Below, one piece after another: positions 19,815 to 29,717 of a stretch of DNA of 64,000 bases. The stretch lies in contig CP132905.1 of the NCBI GenBank assembly GCA_031446165.1, positions 310,001-374,000 of the forward strand, given 5' to 3'. Below the pieces are notes generated by a model that saw only the letters and a list, made by a program, of their open reading frames with translations, was not told the origin of the DNA and did not search any database. The DNA is from Arsenophonus sp031446165 (GTDB taxonomy: Bacteria; Pseudomonadota; Gammaproteobacteria; Enterobacterales; Enterobacteriaceae). Position numbers and translations under genes: made by a program. The first letter of the stretch is position 1, and each line of letters opens with the position of its first letter.

Positions 19815-20435
19815 ATGTTTACAGGTATAGTGAAAGGTATAGGAACATTAGTTTCTATAGAAGAAAAGGTTAATTTTAGAATTCATATTGTCAAATTTCC
19901 AAAAGAATTGTTACCAAATTTAGAAGTAGGAGCATCTGTTTCTAACAATGGGTGTTGCTTATCTGTTACTCAAATTTTTGAAGATAAAGTTGCATTTGAT
20001 TTGATGCAAGAAACGTTAAACGTAACAAACTTAGGTAAGTTAAACATAGGAGATAAAATTAATTTAGAAAGATCAATAAAACATGGAGATGAAATTGGTG
20101 GACATATTATGTCTGGACATATTATTTGTACGGTAGAAATTAGTAAAATTCTTAAATTAGATAATAACGTAACCATGTGGTTTAATGTTCAACATCCATT
20201 TTTAATGAAATATATTTTACATAAAGGTTTTATTGGAATTGATGGTATGAGTTTAACAATAGGAGAAATAGTAAATCATTATTTTTGTGTACATCTGATT
20301 CCAGAAACGATTTTTCGTACTAATATTACAAATAAAAAATTAGGTGATACAGTTAATGTTGAAATTGATACAAATATTCAAGGTATTGTTGATACTGTTG
20401 AACGTATGATGTTACAGATATATCCTAAAAAATAA
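19815..20435 (+). CDS. ribE: Riboflavin synthase alpha subunit
   Basis: Dismutates two 6,7-dimethyl-8-ribityllumazines to riboflavin. From ATG at 19815 it encodes 206 residues and begins MFTGIVKGIGTL, the near-invariant start of the family; an AGGA lies nine bases before it. An upstream in-frame extension to 19758 is hydrophobic and unlike the family, so I do not use it. Two internal repeats of the lumazine-binding fold: NGCCLSV near residue 47 with GGHIMSGH near 96, then KGFIGIDGMSLT near 135 and HLIPET near 160. With ribA in this window it supports B2 provision to the host. Confidence 0.96.
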   Translation: MFTGIVKGIGTLVSIEEKVNFRIHIVKFPKELLPNLEVGASVSNNGCCLSVTQIFEDKVAFDLMQETLNVTNLGKLNIGDKINLERSIKHGDEIGGHIMSGHIICTVEISKILKLDNNVTMWFNVQHPFLMKYILHKGFIGIDGMSLTIGEIVNHYFCVHLIPETIFRTNITNKKLGDTVNVEIDTNIQGIVDTVERMMLQIYPKK

Positions 20436-20847
20436 ATAATTATTTAAAAAAGTATATATAATGATCAGCAATTATAATAAGAAAAAAGAAATTAAAATGA
20501 ATAATAGTTTTATTATTTTTGTTTAGCTATCGCTCTAGAAAAATTTTAGTAGCCATATGTTAATTGTTTGAATAGATTATAGCATAAAAATGGGTTTTTT
20601 GATTTTATATAGAGATAAAATATTTTTTATAAAAATTTTGATTTCATGAAAAAATTTAAGAATCAATTTTTTAAGCATATTAAAAAAATATTTACGAGTA
20701 TTTAAAATAATACATTATAATAAGAAAATAATAAGAAAATATTATCTACCATTTGAGTTATTTTTATGAATGTTTCTATATTTTTTAAGGCAGAAGAGTG
20801 TTTTCATGAATAAATATAGTATTAATAATTTTAAAAAATGTGATACA
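20436..20847. other. Convergent ribE-argS spacer
   Basis: About 410 AT-rich bases between two converging genes. No gene or convincing terminator hairpin seen. Confidence 0.5.
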
Positions 20848-22575
20848 TTACATTCTTGTTGTTGTTTCAATACCTAATGTATCTAAGCCAATTTTTAAAG
20901 TTTTTTTTGTTAATAAAACAAGTTTTAATCGACTATCTTTTAAAATATTATTTTTTTCATGTAAAATAGGACAATTTTCATAAAAGCTAGAGAATACACA
21001 TGCTAAATTATATAAATAAGTGCACATAATATGTGGAAATCCTGTATGAGCGACAGATAAAATTGTTTCTTCAAATTGTAATAAACGAATGGCTAAAATT
21101 TCTTCATATTCATCCTTTAATATTATTGGTCGTGTTAGATCTAGTAAATTAATATTTATATATTTCAAAATAGAACATATTCTGGTATATGCATATTGCA
21201 TGTAAGGTGCTGTGTTACCTTCAAACGTTAGTATATTATCCCAATCAAAAATATAGTTTGTAGTACGATTTTTTGATAGATCAGAATATTTAATTGCACC
21301 GATTGCCACAGCATTAATAATGACAGCTAATTCATTTTCTGGAATGTTTGATTTTTTTTTTCGAATAAGATGTTCAGCTCTTTTTGTTGCTTCATCCAGT
21401 AAATCTTTTAATTTAATTGTTGAACCAGAACGAGTTTTAAAAGGTTTTCCATCTTTAGATAATATCATACCAAACATATGATGTTCTAATTGAATTGATT
21501 CAGGAATATATCCAGCTTTATGTAGAATTAACCATACTTGCGTTAAATGTTGATGTTGTCGAGAATCTGTATAGTATAATATTCTATCAGCATGTAATAC
21601 TTCGTATCGGTATTTTGCGCAAGCGATATCTGTTGTAGTATATAAATAACCACCATCTTTTTTTTGAATGATGACTCCCATAGAATGACCATGCTTATTT
21701 TTAAATTCATCAAGATAAACAACAATAGCTCCATTACTTTCAACAGCCAATCCTTTAGCTTTCAGATCAGTAACAATATTTGGTAGCATATCATTATAAA
21801 AACTTTCTCCTATAATATCTTTATTAGATAATGTAACATTTAATCGATTATAGATATCTTGATTATTTTTCATGCTAAGGTTGACTAATTGATGCCATAT
21901 TTTACGACAATCTTTATTGCCAGATTGTAGTTTAATAACATAATTACGTGAAAGTGAAGAAAAATTTTTATTTTCATCATAATATTTTTTAGCTGCACGA
22001 TAAAAAGTTTCTATTTCAGATAATGATATATTTTTTTTTTCTTTTTGCATTGTTTCAAGATATGCAATTAACATACCAAATTGTGTCCCCCAATCACCTA
22101 TATGATTAGCACGTATAACGTTATGACCTAAAAATTCTAATGTGCGAACAATAGCATCTCCTAGTATAGTAGAACGCAAATGTCCAATATGCATCTCTTT
22201 TGCTATATTTGGAGAAGAATAGTCAACAATGATTGTTTGTGGATTAACAGAAGTGATACCTAATTTAGAATCTTGTAAAGTTAATGAGATATTTTTTTCT
22301 ATCCATCGCTTATCAAGAAAAATATTAATAAAACCAGGATCGGCAATTTCTACTTTACTGGCTATCTCATTTATTTTTAATAGATTTAATGTTTTTTCAG
22401 CCAGTTGACGAGGGGAAATACCCATTTTTTTTGCTGCAAACATAATACCATTAGATTGATAATCACCAAATTTTCTTTTTTTTGCAGGGCGTATATGTGC
22501 GTTACTACCTGCAGGAGCACCTGCAGCAATTAATGCATTAGTAATTTTTTTGGAAAGTAAAGCATGAATATTCAC
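20848..22575 (-). CDS. argS: Arginyl-tRNA synthetase
   Basis: Class I aminoacyl-tRNA synthetase. 575 residues (E. coli 577). N-terminal Add-1 domain, HIGH signature in SSPNIAKEMHIGHLRST near residue 125, NHIGDWGTQFGM near 157, a modified KMSK region in GKPFKTRSGSTIKL near 375, and the DALR anticodon-binding C-terminus ending LDTLGIETTTRM. Complete. Confidence 0.98.
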   Translation of the reverse strand: MNIHALLSKKITNALIAAGAPAGSNAHIRPAKKRKFGDYQSNGIMFAAKKMGISPRQLAEKTLNLLKINEIASKVEIADPGFINIFLDKRWIEKNISLTLQDSKLGITSVNPQTIIVDYSSPNIAKEMHIGHLRSTILGDAIVRTLEFLGHNVIRANHIGDWGTQFGMLIAYLETMQKEKKNISLSEIETFYRAAKKYYDENKNFSSLSRNYVIKLQSGNKDCRKIWHQLVNLSMKNNQDIYNRLNVTLSNKDIIGESFYNDMLPNIVTDLKAKGLAVESNGAIVVYLDEFKNKHGHSMGVIIQKKDGGYLYTTTDIACAKYRYEVLHADRILYYTDSRQHQHLTQVWLILHKAGYIPESIQLEHHMFGMILSKDGKPFKTRSGSTIKLKDLLDEATKRAEHLIRKKKSNIPENELAVIINAVAIGAIKYSDLSKNRTTNYIFDWDNILTFEGNTAPYMQYAYTRICSILKYININLLDLTRPIILKDEYEEILAIRLLQFEETILSVAHTGFPHIMCTYLYNLACVFSSFYENCPILHEKNNILKDSRLKLVLLTKKTLKIGLDTLGIETTTRM

Positions 22576-22757
22576 TTAATGACCTAGAATGGAAATGTTA
22601 TGTTTAATCTGAAACACTAGAAGAATATTCTTATTTTTGTTTAAAATTTTTATGTAAATAATTTTTTATTTTTAACGAAATCAAAATCTAATAATGACTA
22701 GTATATATTAAATTAATAACTATTAAAACTATATTTTTGATTTTTTCTGAATTCTTT

Positions 22758-23726
22758 TTATTTTTTTTTTGCAATTAAAATAGCCCGCAAAGGAGCAGGA
22801 TATCCTTCAAGTGTTAAATTATGATTATTTGGTTTTAAAAAATTTTCTAGCGATTCACTTGTCATCCATGTTGTTTTTCTTTGTTCTTGTATTGTAGTTC
22901 TTGTTTTACTTATGATTTTTATGTCATAAAATCTTGTTTTTTTTAACCAAATTTTCAGCATTTTTGTTGATGGGATAAAATATACATTACGCATTTTAGC
23001 GTAACGTTCAGTAGGTATTAAGCATTGAGTTTCATCACCTTCAATAACCAGACTTTCTAATATTAGTTCACCATTAGAAACCAGTTGATTGTTTAATTTG
23101 TATAAATGTTCTAATGGTGATCGCGAATGATAAATGACACCCATGGAAAATACCGTATCAAATGCATTTAATGCAGGAAGTTGTTCAATAGTTAATGGTA
23201 ATAGATGTACTTTTTGAATATTGCCGAGTAATTTTCGAATGGCTTCAAATTGATATAAAGATCGTTCAATAGGATCGATACCTATGACGAATTTTGCATT
23301 TTCACCCAACATTCTCCACATGTAATAGCCATTACCGCATCCTATATCAAGAACTAATTTATTATTCAGTTCTGAAATATAGGGGATTATGCGTTGCCAT
23401 TTTAAATCTGATCGCCATTCACTATCAATATTAATACCATATAAAAAAAACGGACCTTTACGCCATGGAATTAATTTTTTTAATAATTGAGTGATTTTTT
23501 CTTTATCTTTTAAAGAAAGATTTACTGTATTTTTGGCAACAACACCTGTTTTTAGATTTAAATCAATTGGTGTTATTTTTGGTAAATTTTTTACTATTTT
23601 TTCTAAATATCTAAAGTGTATATTTTTCTTTTTTTTCCATTTTTCAATTTGGTATGGTAGGGTTTTCAGCCAAATACTAAGTGGTCCAACAGCTATTTCT
23701 CGATAAAAAAACTCAAAATTTTTCAT
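22758..23726 (-). CDS. cmoB: tRNA U34 carboxymethyltransferase CmoB
   Basis: Transfers carboxymethyl from carboxy-SAM to ho5U34 of tRNA, giving cmo5U. 322 residues (E. coli 323). Methyltransferase core with DIGCGNGYYMWRM near residue 126, GIDP near 148, and FDTVFSMGVIYHSRSPLEHL near 190. Starts one base after the cmoA stop codon, so the two genes are translated together. Confidence 0.97.
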   Translation of the reverse strand: MKNFEFFYREIAVGPLSIWLKTLPYQIEKWKKKKNIHFRYLEKIVKNLPKITPIDLNLKTGVVAKNTVNLSLKDKEKITQLLKKLIPWRKGPFFLYGINIDSEWRSDLKWQRIIPYISELNNKLVLDIGCGNGYYMWRMLGENAKFVIGIDPIERSLYQFEAIRKLLGNIQKVHLLPLTIEQLPALNAFDTVFSMGVIYHSRSPLEHLYKLNNQLVSNGELILESLVIEGDETQCLIPTERYAKMRNVYFIPSTKMLKIWLKKTRFYDIKIISKTRTTIQEQRKTTWMTSESLENFLKPNNHNLTLEGYPAPLRAILIAKKK

Positions 23727-24466
23727 TTATTTTTTGATAGCTAAGATTGAACCAAAGTTAAAATGTTGAAAGTATAATTCATAATTATCAAAACCAGCTA
23801 TATGTAATCTAGATTTATGCGTTTTGATTGAATCAGTGATCATAATATTATCTAGCATGTGTTTTTTTTGATAAATTTCTTTCATACTGTATCCATTTGT
23901 TCGTTTAAAATCATAATGCATATTAAATAATAAATTGTTTATTTTTTTATCATTAAAATGAAATTTTTCTGATAATACCAGTAATCCGCCAGGATTTAGA
24001 CCTTTATAAATACGATTGATTAATTCTTGACGTTTTTCAGGGGTGATAAATTGTAATGTAAAATTTAATACAACCATAGAAGCGTTTTTTATTTGTGTAT
24101 CAAGTATATCTTCTAAAATTATATCAACAGGAATTTTTTTTTATATGCACAAACATATTTTTTACAGAGTTTAATCATTGCTATTGAATTATCAATAGCA
24201 ATGATTTTACAGTTTTTTACGTTAATATTGTATAGTATTGATAGCGTTGTTGCTCCTAAAGAACAACCTAGATCGTAAACAAAACTGTTAGGTGTAACAA
24301 AACGTTTTGCTAACATTCCTGTTATAGTTAGGATATTACCATATCCAGGAATAGAACGTTTTATCATATCAGGAAAAATTTTTGCAATTTTTTTATCAAA
24401 TTTCCATTTATCGAATGTTTTAAGAGATTTTTTAAATAAAACATATTTTTTATTTTTTTTTAACAT
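23727..24466 (-). CDS. cmoA: Carboxy-SAM synthase CmoA, one-base frameshift in a homopolymer
   Basis: Makes carboxy-S-adenosylmethionine from prephenate and SAM for CmoB. The frame is broken into 24466-24119 (VYDLGCSLGATTLSI, IIAIDNSIAMI) and 24077-23727 (MVVLNFTLQF, LNPGGLLVLSEKFHF). The break is a nine-A run in the coding strand (T at 24134-24142). With ten A the frame reads AYKKKIPVDIILEDILDTQIKNAS and joins MVVLNF, matching E. coli [24 protein letters not shown] without a gap, and giving 246 residues against 247. Otherwise undamaged, with an intact cmoB behind it. Same type of lesion as hemD. Confidence 0.88.
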
Positions 24467-26621
24467 TTAATTTAATATATATTGTGTAATAATTTTAAGT
24501 AAATAATAATTCAGATTAATGATATTATTTTACATGAATTTAGTATGGGATTACAAATAAAATATGTATATTTTAAGAAAATGAATTTTTAAAAAATCGT
24601 AATTAAGTTTGTGATATAAAATATGACTTTATTTTTTTGTAATCTGTACTCGTTGTAAAATATAATAATTTTATATTAGTTTTTTTTGATGTATTTTTTA
24701 TTAAGTGATGCAAATGTAATTTTAAATAGATAATTTTAAGGGCGTACTATATAAGTTTAAGATAAATGGTTACATTTATTAATAATAAATGGATTAAAAA
24801 TATTGTATATAATAAAAATTATTTTTTAATAAAATTTCATAAATCAATAAAATATGATTATCCTATCATTTTTTAAAAAAAATATTTTTATAAAAATATT
24901 ATTAAAAGAAATAAAATTTGTTAAAGTGGTATTTTTTCTATAAAAAAGTAATTAAGATTTATTTAAAAATAAATAAATGATTAATTTTAAAAAAATAAAT
25001 ATTTTACATGTTTGTATATATTATATTTAAAATAGTATTTAATTTTAACAAATATTTTACAGTAGTTATTTCTTGAAAAAATAATATATAGAAATATTAA
25101 TATGTTTGAATTTTTATGATCATCTTAAAAAGATATTTCTTTAATTAATTTTAGATATAACATATTTTACATAAATATTTTATTTGTTTTATATGTTTAA
25201 AAATTGGTAATTATTATAATATATTTTAATAATTTGTATGGAATTAAATTAATATAAATTTTATTTAAAAATAACTTTTTAAGTTTTTAAAAAAATATTG
25301 CGGTATTTATATAATTTATACATAAATTATTTTTTATATGAAATTTTCATTATAAGATAAAATTATTTATAAAATAATATATTTCATTGTATTAAGTCAA
25401 AGAATTTCTTACAATAAATATATTATTATTTAAACGTAACCACTTAATAAATATTAAGAATTATTGGTAAAAAATTTATTTTTAGGTTTGTTAAAATACA
25501 AAAAATTTTTATTTCTAGTATAAAAATTTTTATTTCTATTAATTTTTCTTTTTTAGATTTTTTTGAAATTTCTATAAAAATTTATATAATTAAAAAATAT
25601 TTTTATAATATAATTTTTTTGTTTAATTATATTATCAATATATAATTTTTATTTTTTTATTTTTTTTATAAATTATATATACATTTTTGATTAATTACCA
25701 TAAACATGTATTTTACGATATGTATTTGATATATATTTTTTTCATAAAATATCAATGAATAATTAGTTATTTAAAATAATTAATTATTTTCTTTATATTT
25801 TAATATATAACATTAAATTTTAATATATTCTTGAATATATTAATAATTTTTACTTAGAAAGTTTATTTTTAATAAACAAGGAATTATTATGATTTTTTAT
25901 AAAAAAACAGATAAAAAAGAATTTTAATTTAATAAACTTAATAAGTATTTTATAATATTTTTATTAAAACATAAAATATAAATATAAAAAATATCTTACA
26001 GATAAACAGAAAATATTTTTTATTACAATTAATGTATTAAAATCGTATTAAAATCATTTTTTAATCCTGGTTAAATTGTTATAATATACATCTAACAATC
26101 AAAGATATTATCTATATAAAATAAAAAATATTTAAATGATTTCATATTTTATATATAAAAATCGATATTTATAATATTTCGATGTTTATTTTAAAATAAC
26201 AACTGTAATTATACAAAAATTTTTAAAAGATATATTTTTTTGCTAAAAAATATTAGAAATTTATATTGATGATTAACAATGTTATTTCAAAAAATGGTAA
26301 ACATTAGTAATATTATATCGTTAATGATAGATTTATATTATTAATAATAATTTTTTTGACAAAAATGTATTTTTTGGGTAAGTATTGAAAATATCGTGTA
26401 ATTAAAGAGAAGCATATTAGAATACAAAAATATTTTTTTGTTTTGATGATAATTGTATATTTAATCTCAATTGAAGTGATTTTATGTTTTTGTACGAGTG
26501 ATATCAAATTTATATCATTCTTTTGGTCAAGAATGATAATGACATCATAAATTTTTGTTAAAAATAGAAAAATAATTAATAAAATATTTTGCTAGTTAAT
26601 TGAGATTTTATGGAGGATAAT
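24467..26621. other. 2.1-kb gene desert between cmoA and ccmA
   Basis: Very AT-rich. No gene recognised. A twelve-codon frame at 25890 (MIFYKKTDKKEF) has an AAGGA ahead of its ATG and may be the head of a lost gene, but nothing downstream continues it. A strong hairpin is at 26513-26538. Confidence 0.6.
26513..26538. other. Perfect 10-bp hairpin upstream of ccmA
   Basis: TATCATTCTT (26513-26522) and AAGAATGATA (26529-26538) pair perfectly around TTGGTC. It lies about 85 bases before the ccmA start. It is followed within a dozen bases by ATTTTTG on the plus strand, so it may be a terminator of a lost upstream gene or a leader structure. Part of it (AATGATAAT) resembles half of a Fur box, which is weak evidence in such AT-rich DNA. 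Confidence 0.45.
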
Positions 26622-27275
26622 ATGCGATTAATCAACGTAGCTATTATTACATGGTGTTTATCTATTATTATGTATTTTAATGGATTTTTATGGATTTCTT
26701 TTAGTACTGGATTAATCTCTAGTTTTCTTATTATTTATTATTTTAGGAGAAGTATTTTGTTTAAAAAAAGAGAAATAGAAGATATAAAAAACAAAAAAAA
26801 GAAAATTGACAACAAAAATGAAAAAAATGATAAAAAGACAATTATATGTTCTGAAACTTGTTTTACTGGAGATATTATATCAGATTCAGATATATTTATT
26901 GATGGTAAATATATTGGGAACATTTTTTGTAAAGAAAATACTGTTATTATAACAAAAAATGGTATGGTTACAGGTAGTGTTTTAGCAAAGAAAATAATTA
27001 TTCATGGTAAAATAGATGGTCGTGTAGAATCTAATGTAATTCAAATTCAGCTAAATGGTATAATAGAAGGTGAAATTTTTAGTGAAAATTTATCAATAGA
27101 AGATGGCGGATTTTTTATTGGGATATCAAAAAAGATTACTTTAGATTTAAATAAAACAATACCTGAATGTAATGATCTTAAAGAAAATATTAGGTATGAA
27201 AAACAAAAAATAAATATCGCACATTCTCTTTCTTTAAAAGAGAACCAGGAGAAAAATTTACTAATTAACGATTAG
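26622..27275 (+). CDS. ccmA: Membrane-anchored bactofilin (CcmA type)
   Basis: Bactofilins are beta-helical, self-polymerising cytoskeletal proteins; CcmA of Proteus mirabilis affects cell shape. I place the start at ATG 26622 because GGAGG (26612-26616) sits five bases before it; an in-frame ATG at 26610 overlaps that site. The protein is 217 residues: two hydrophobic segments (about 6-22 and 24-42), a lysine-rich linker, then a bactofilin domain (about 75-175) with glycine-rich repeats such as SDIFIDGKYIGNI, GMVTGSV, and HGKIDGRVES. The C-terminus is charged. No shape or wall partner is adjacent. Family assignment is from pattern; the CcmA name is by analogy of architecture. Confidence 0.82.
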   Translation: MRLINVAIITWCLSIIMYFNGFLWISFSTGLISSFLIIYYFRRSILFKKREIEDIKNKKKKIDNKNEKNDKKTIICSETCFTGDIISDSDIFIDGKYIGNIFCKENTVIITKNGMVTGSVLAKKIIIHGKIDGRVESNVIQIQLNGIIEGEIFSENLSIEDGGFFIGISKKITLDLNKTIPECNDLKENIRYEKQKINIAHSLSLKENQEKNLLIND

Positions 27276-28406
27276 TAATCGTATTAATATTATTATTGAA
27301 ATTTATAAAACATATCATACAATAGTTACTTTTTTAATTAAACAAGTATTTATTAAGATTATAGTTATTAATTTTTAATTAATCATTTTTTAAAATAGAA
27401 TGAAAATAGTGATGTTATAATTTCTTAAAAATTATTCTTTAGAACTTTTTAAGAATTTTGACATTCATGTTGATTATTAATTTCTTTTAGTGAATGTTTT
27501 ATAAAAAAGTTTCATAATTCGTATATTTAATAATTTTTTATATTTTTTAATTTAATTTCAAAGAAATTATCAAGGAATAGTATTAAAAATATACTGATTA
27601 ATAAAAAAAAAGAAAAATAAAATTTTTTAAAAAACGTTTTTTTATAATGACCAATATTTTATCATTAATCATAAATAAATAATTTTTTATATTTTTTATT
27701 GAAGAATTTTTATAAAACATTAATTTTTAAAAAATTGCATATATAAAAAAATAATTGATATTTTATAAATTCTGTTATGATTTTTTTTACGAAATGTACT
27801 ACAATGAATTTTATTAAAGTATGTTTTATTTTGATTTTTTTATATTTATCAAAAATAATAACACATATTTAAAGTATGTTAATATTTTTAATATAGTATA
27901 TTTTATATCGAATTAAGTTTTCCTAATGTAGTAATTATTTTTTATATGATCATTCAATATTATTAAATATATTTTTTAAATATGATAATCATATAAAATA
28001 TGATTTAAAAATAATATTTTTTGCTCTTTTTCACAATTGATGTATTTGAATATTTCAATATAATAAATCGTAAAATGATAAATTATATTTATAACAATTT
28101 TTAAGAAAAAGAAAAAATAAAAATTAATAATGTGTACTATTTTTCGATATCAGTTATATATAAGAATATGTGTTATATAATGTAGTTTTTTAAAATTATT
28201 TAGGTAATAATTATTTTTTTAAAGAATTAAAATACACAAAAAATTACAATGAAAATTGTATTTTTCCTTTTATTTCTTATCTTTATAAAGATTTTTTAGA
28301 AATCTTTATTGTTTATTTTAGTATCAAGATTATTTATAATATAAATTTCTTATTAATTGTTTCATGATATGTAATATGATTTGAATATTTTTTAGGTAGA
28401 AAAATC
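27276..28406. other. Gene-free spacer upstream of sufD
   Basis: About 1.1 kb, AT-rich. sufC, which precedes sufD in most suf operons, is not present and I see no remnant. An imperfect terminator-like inverted repeat TTCTTAAAAA/TTTTTAAGAA (27422-27431 with 27446-27455, then TTTTG) follows ccmA. Confidence 0.55.
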
Positions 28407-29717
28407 ATGGTTGATTTATTAAAGTGCAAAAAAAAAGAACAGAAAATGAAAATAGAAATGTTAAATCAACAAGCATTAAAACATTTTTCAGATATTTTTT
28501 ATAATAGTAAAAGAGCAAATGAAAAAGAAGCATTAACTTCTTGGCGTTTAGTAGAAAAAATAGGATTTCCTTCATTTCACGATGAAGAATGGCATTATAC
28601 GCCTTTAAAAGAGATATTAACCGCTAAATATCAAATAACTAATAATAAATGGCATAATATTCAATCTAAAAATTTTAAAGATATAGGTATTACTAATTTA
28701 GATGGATGGAGAATTGTTTTAATTAATGGATATTTTATTCCTACCTTAAGTAGTGATGATTTTTCCCCTTATCAAATTAATATGCAAGATGTGATAAAAA
28801 AATTTCCAGTTCCTATTCTTAATAACGATATATTTTTGTATTTGACGGAAAGCTTATTTATTCAACCATTATTTATTAAACTTGCTTCTCATCAGTTAGT
28901 AAAAAAACCACTTTATATCTTAAATATTACTTCAGGATCAAATTCTAGTCATATTAATACTAGTCATTATCGTTATCATTTAGAGATTGGAGCAAATAGT
29001 AAAGCACAAGTTATTGAACATTTTATTTCTTTAAATAATGAACGACATTTAACAGGCAGTCGTTTGACAGCTAATATTGGTGATAGTAGTTATTTAAATC
29101 ATATAAAACTAAGTTTAGAAAATAAAAAAAGTTTTCATTTTTCTCATAATGATTTTGTTGTAAAAAACAACAGTAAAATTAGAAGTGTTGGTTTTTTTAT
29201 TGGTTCTAAATTATCTCGCAATCATACAAGTATTAATATAAAAGGTAAAGGTAGTACATTTTTTTTGAATAGTTTGTTTTTACCGAAAAATAAGCAAATT
29301 CTTGATATAAGAACCTATCTTGAACATAATGAACCATTTTCTCAGAGCCATCAATTACATAAAGCTATTATATTAAGTGATAGTAAAGCTATTTTTAATG
29401 GTATAATTAAAGTTTTGCAAAAAGCAGCAAACACCTGTGCACAGATGAAAAACAATAATTTATTATTAGGCAAAGAAGCGGAAGTAGATACGAAACCACA
29501 GTTAGAAATTTACGCTGATGATGTTCAGTGTACTCACGCTGCTACTGTAGGAGGCATTGATATTGAACAGTTATTTTATCTTCGTTCACGAGGTATTAAT
29601 GCTAAAGATGCTCAGCATATAATTATGGTTGCATTTACAGATGAAGTGACTAAAAATATTCGTAATGATGTTATAAAAAAGAGAGTACAAGATCTTGTTA
29701 AGGAATGTTTTATATAG
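28407..29717 (+). CDS. sufD: Fe-S cluster assembly protein SufD
   Basis: Component of the SufBCD scaffold for Fe-S cluster assembly. 436 residues (E. coli 423). Family blocks: WHYTPLKEI near residue 62, HYRYHLEIG near 190, IEHFISLNNERHLTGSR near 208, NNNLLLGKEAEVDTKPQLEIYADDV near 350-375 split around K and E residues, and FYLRSRGI near 395. The first 10-14 residues are lysine-rich and unconserved, so a later ATG at 28446 is also possible. It stands alone: no sufA, B, C, S or E on either side for more than one kilobase. Confidence 0.93.
   Translation: MVDLLKCKKKEQKMKIEMLNQQALKHFSDIFYNSKRANEKEALTSWRLVEKIGFPSFHDEEWHYTPLKEILTAKYQITNNKWHNIQSKNFKDIGITNLDGWRIVLINGYFIPTLSSDDFSPYQINMQDVIKKFPVPILNNDIFLYLTESLFIQPLFIKLASHQLVKKPLYILNITSGSNSSHINTSHYRYHLEIGANSKAQVIEHFISLNNERHLTGSRLTANIGDSSYLNHIKLSLENKKSFHFSHNDFVVKNNSKIRSVGFFIGSKLSRNHTSINIKGKGSTFFLNSLFLPKNKQILDIRTYLEHNEPFSQSHQLHKAIILSDSKAIFNGIIKVLQKAANTCAQMKNNNLLLGKEAEVDTKPQLEIYADDVQCTHAATVGGIDIEQLFYLRSRGINAKDAQHIIMVAFTDEVTKNIRNDVIKKRVQDLVKECFI

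Noticed and set aside
25890..25928. Twelve-codon frame with a good AAGGA site
   Set aside because: Too short, and the sequence after its stop has no continuing frame; at most the head of a lost gene.
26530..26549. Fur-box-like sequence near AATGATAATGACATCAT
   Set aside because: Only nine consecutive bases agree with the 19-base consensus, which is expected by chance in such AT-rich DNA.
28270..28300. Terminator-like ATCTT/AAGAT repeat followed by T-run upstream of sufD
   Set aside because: The loop is too short, and similar AT-only dyads are everywhere in the spacers.
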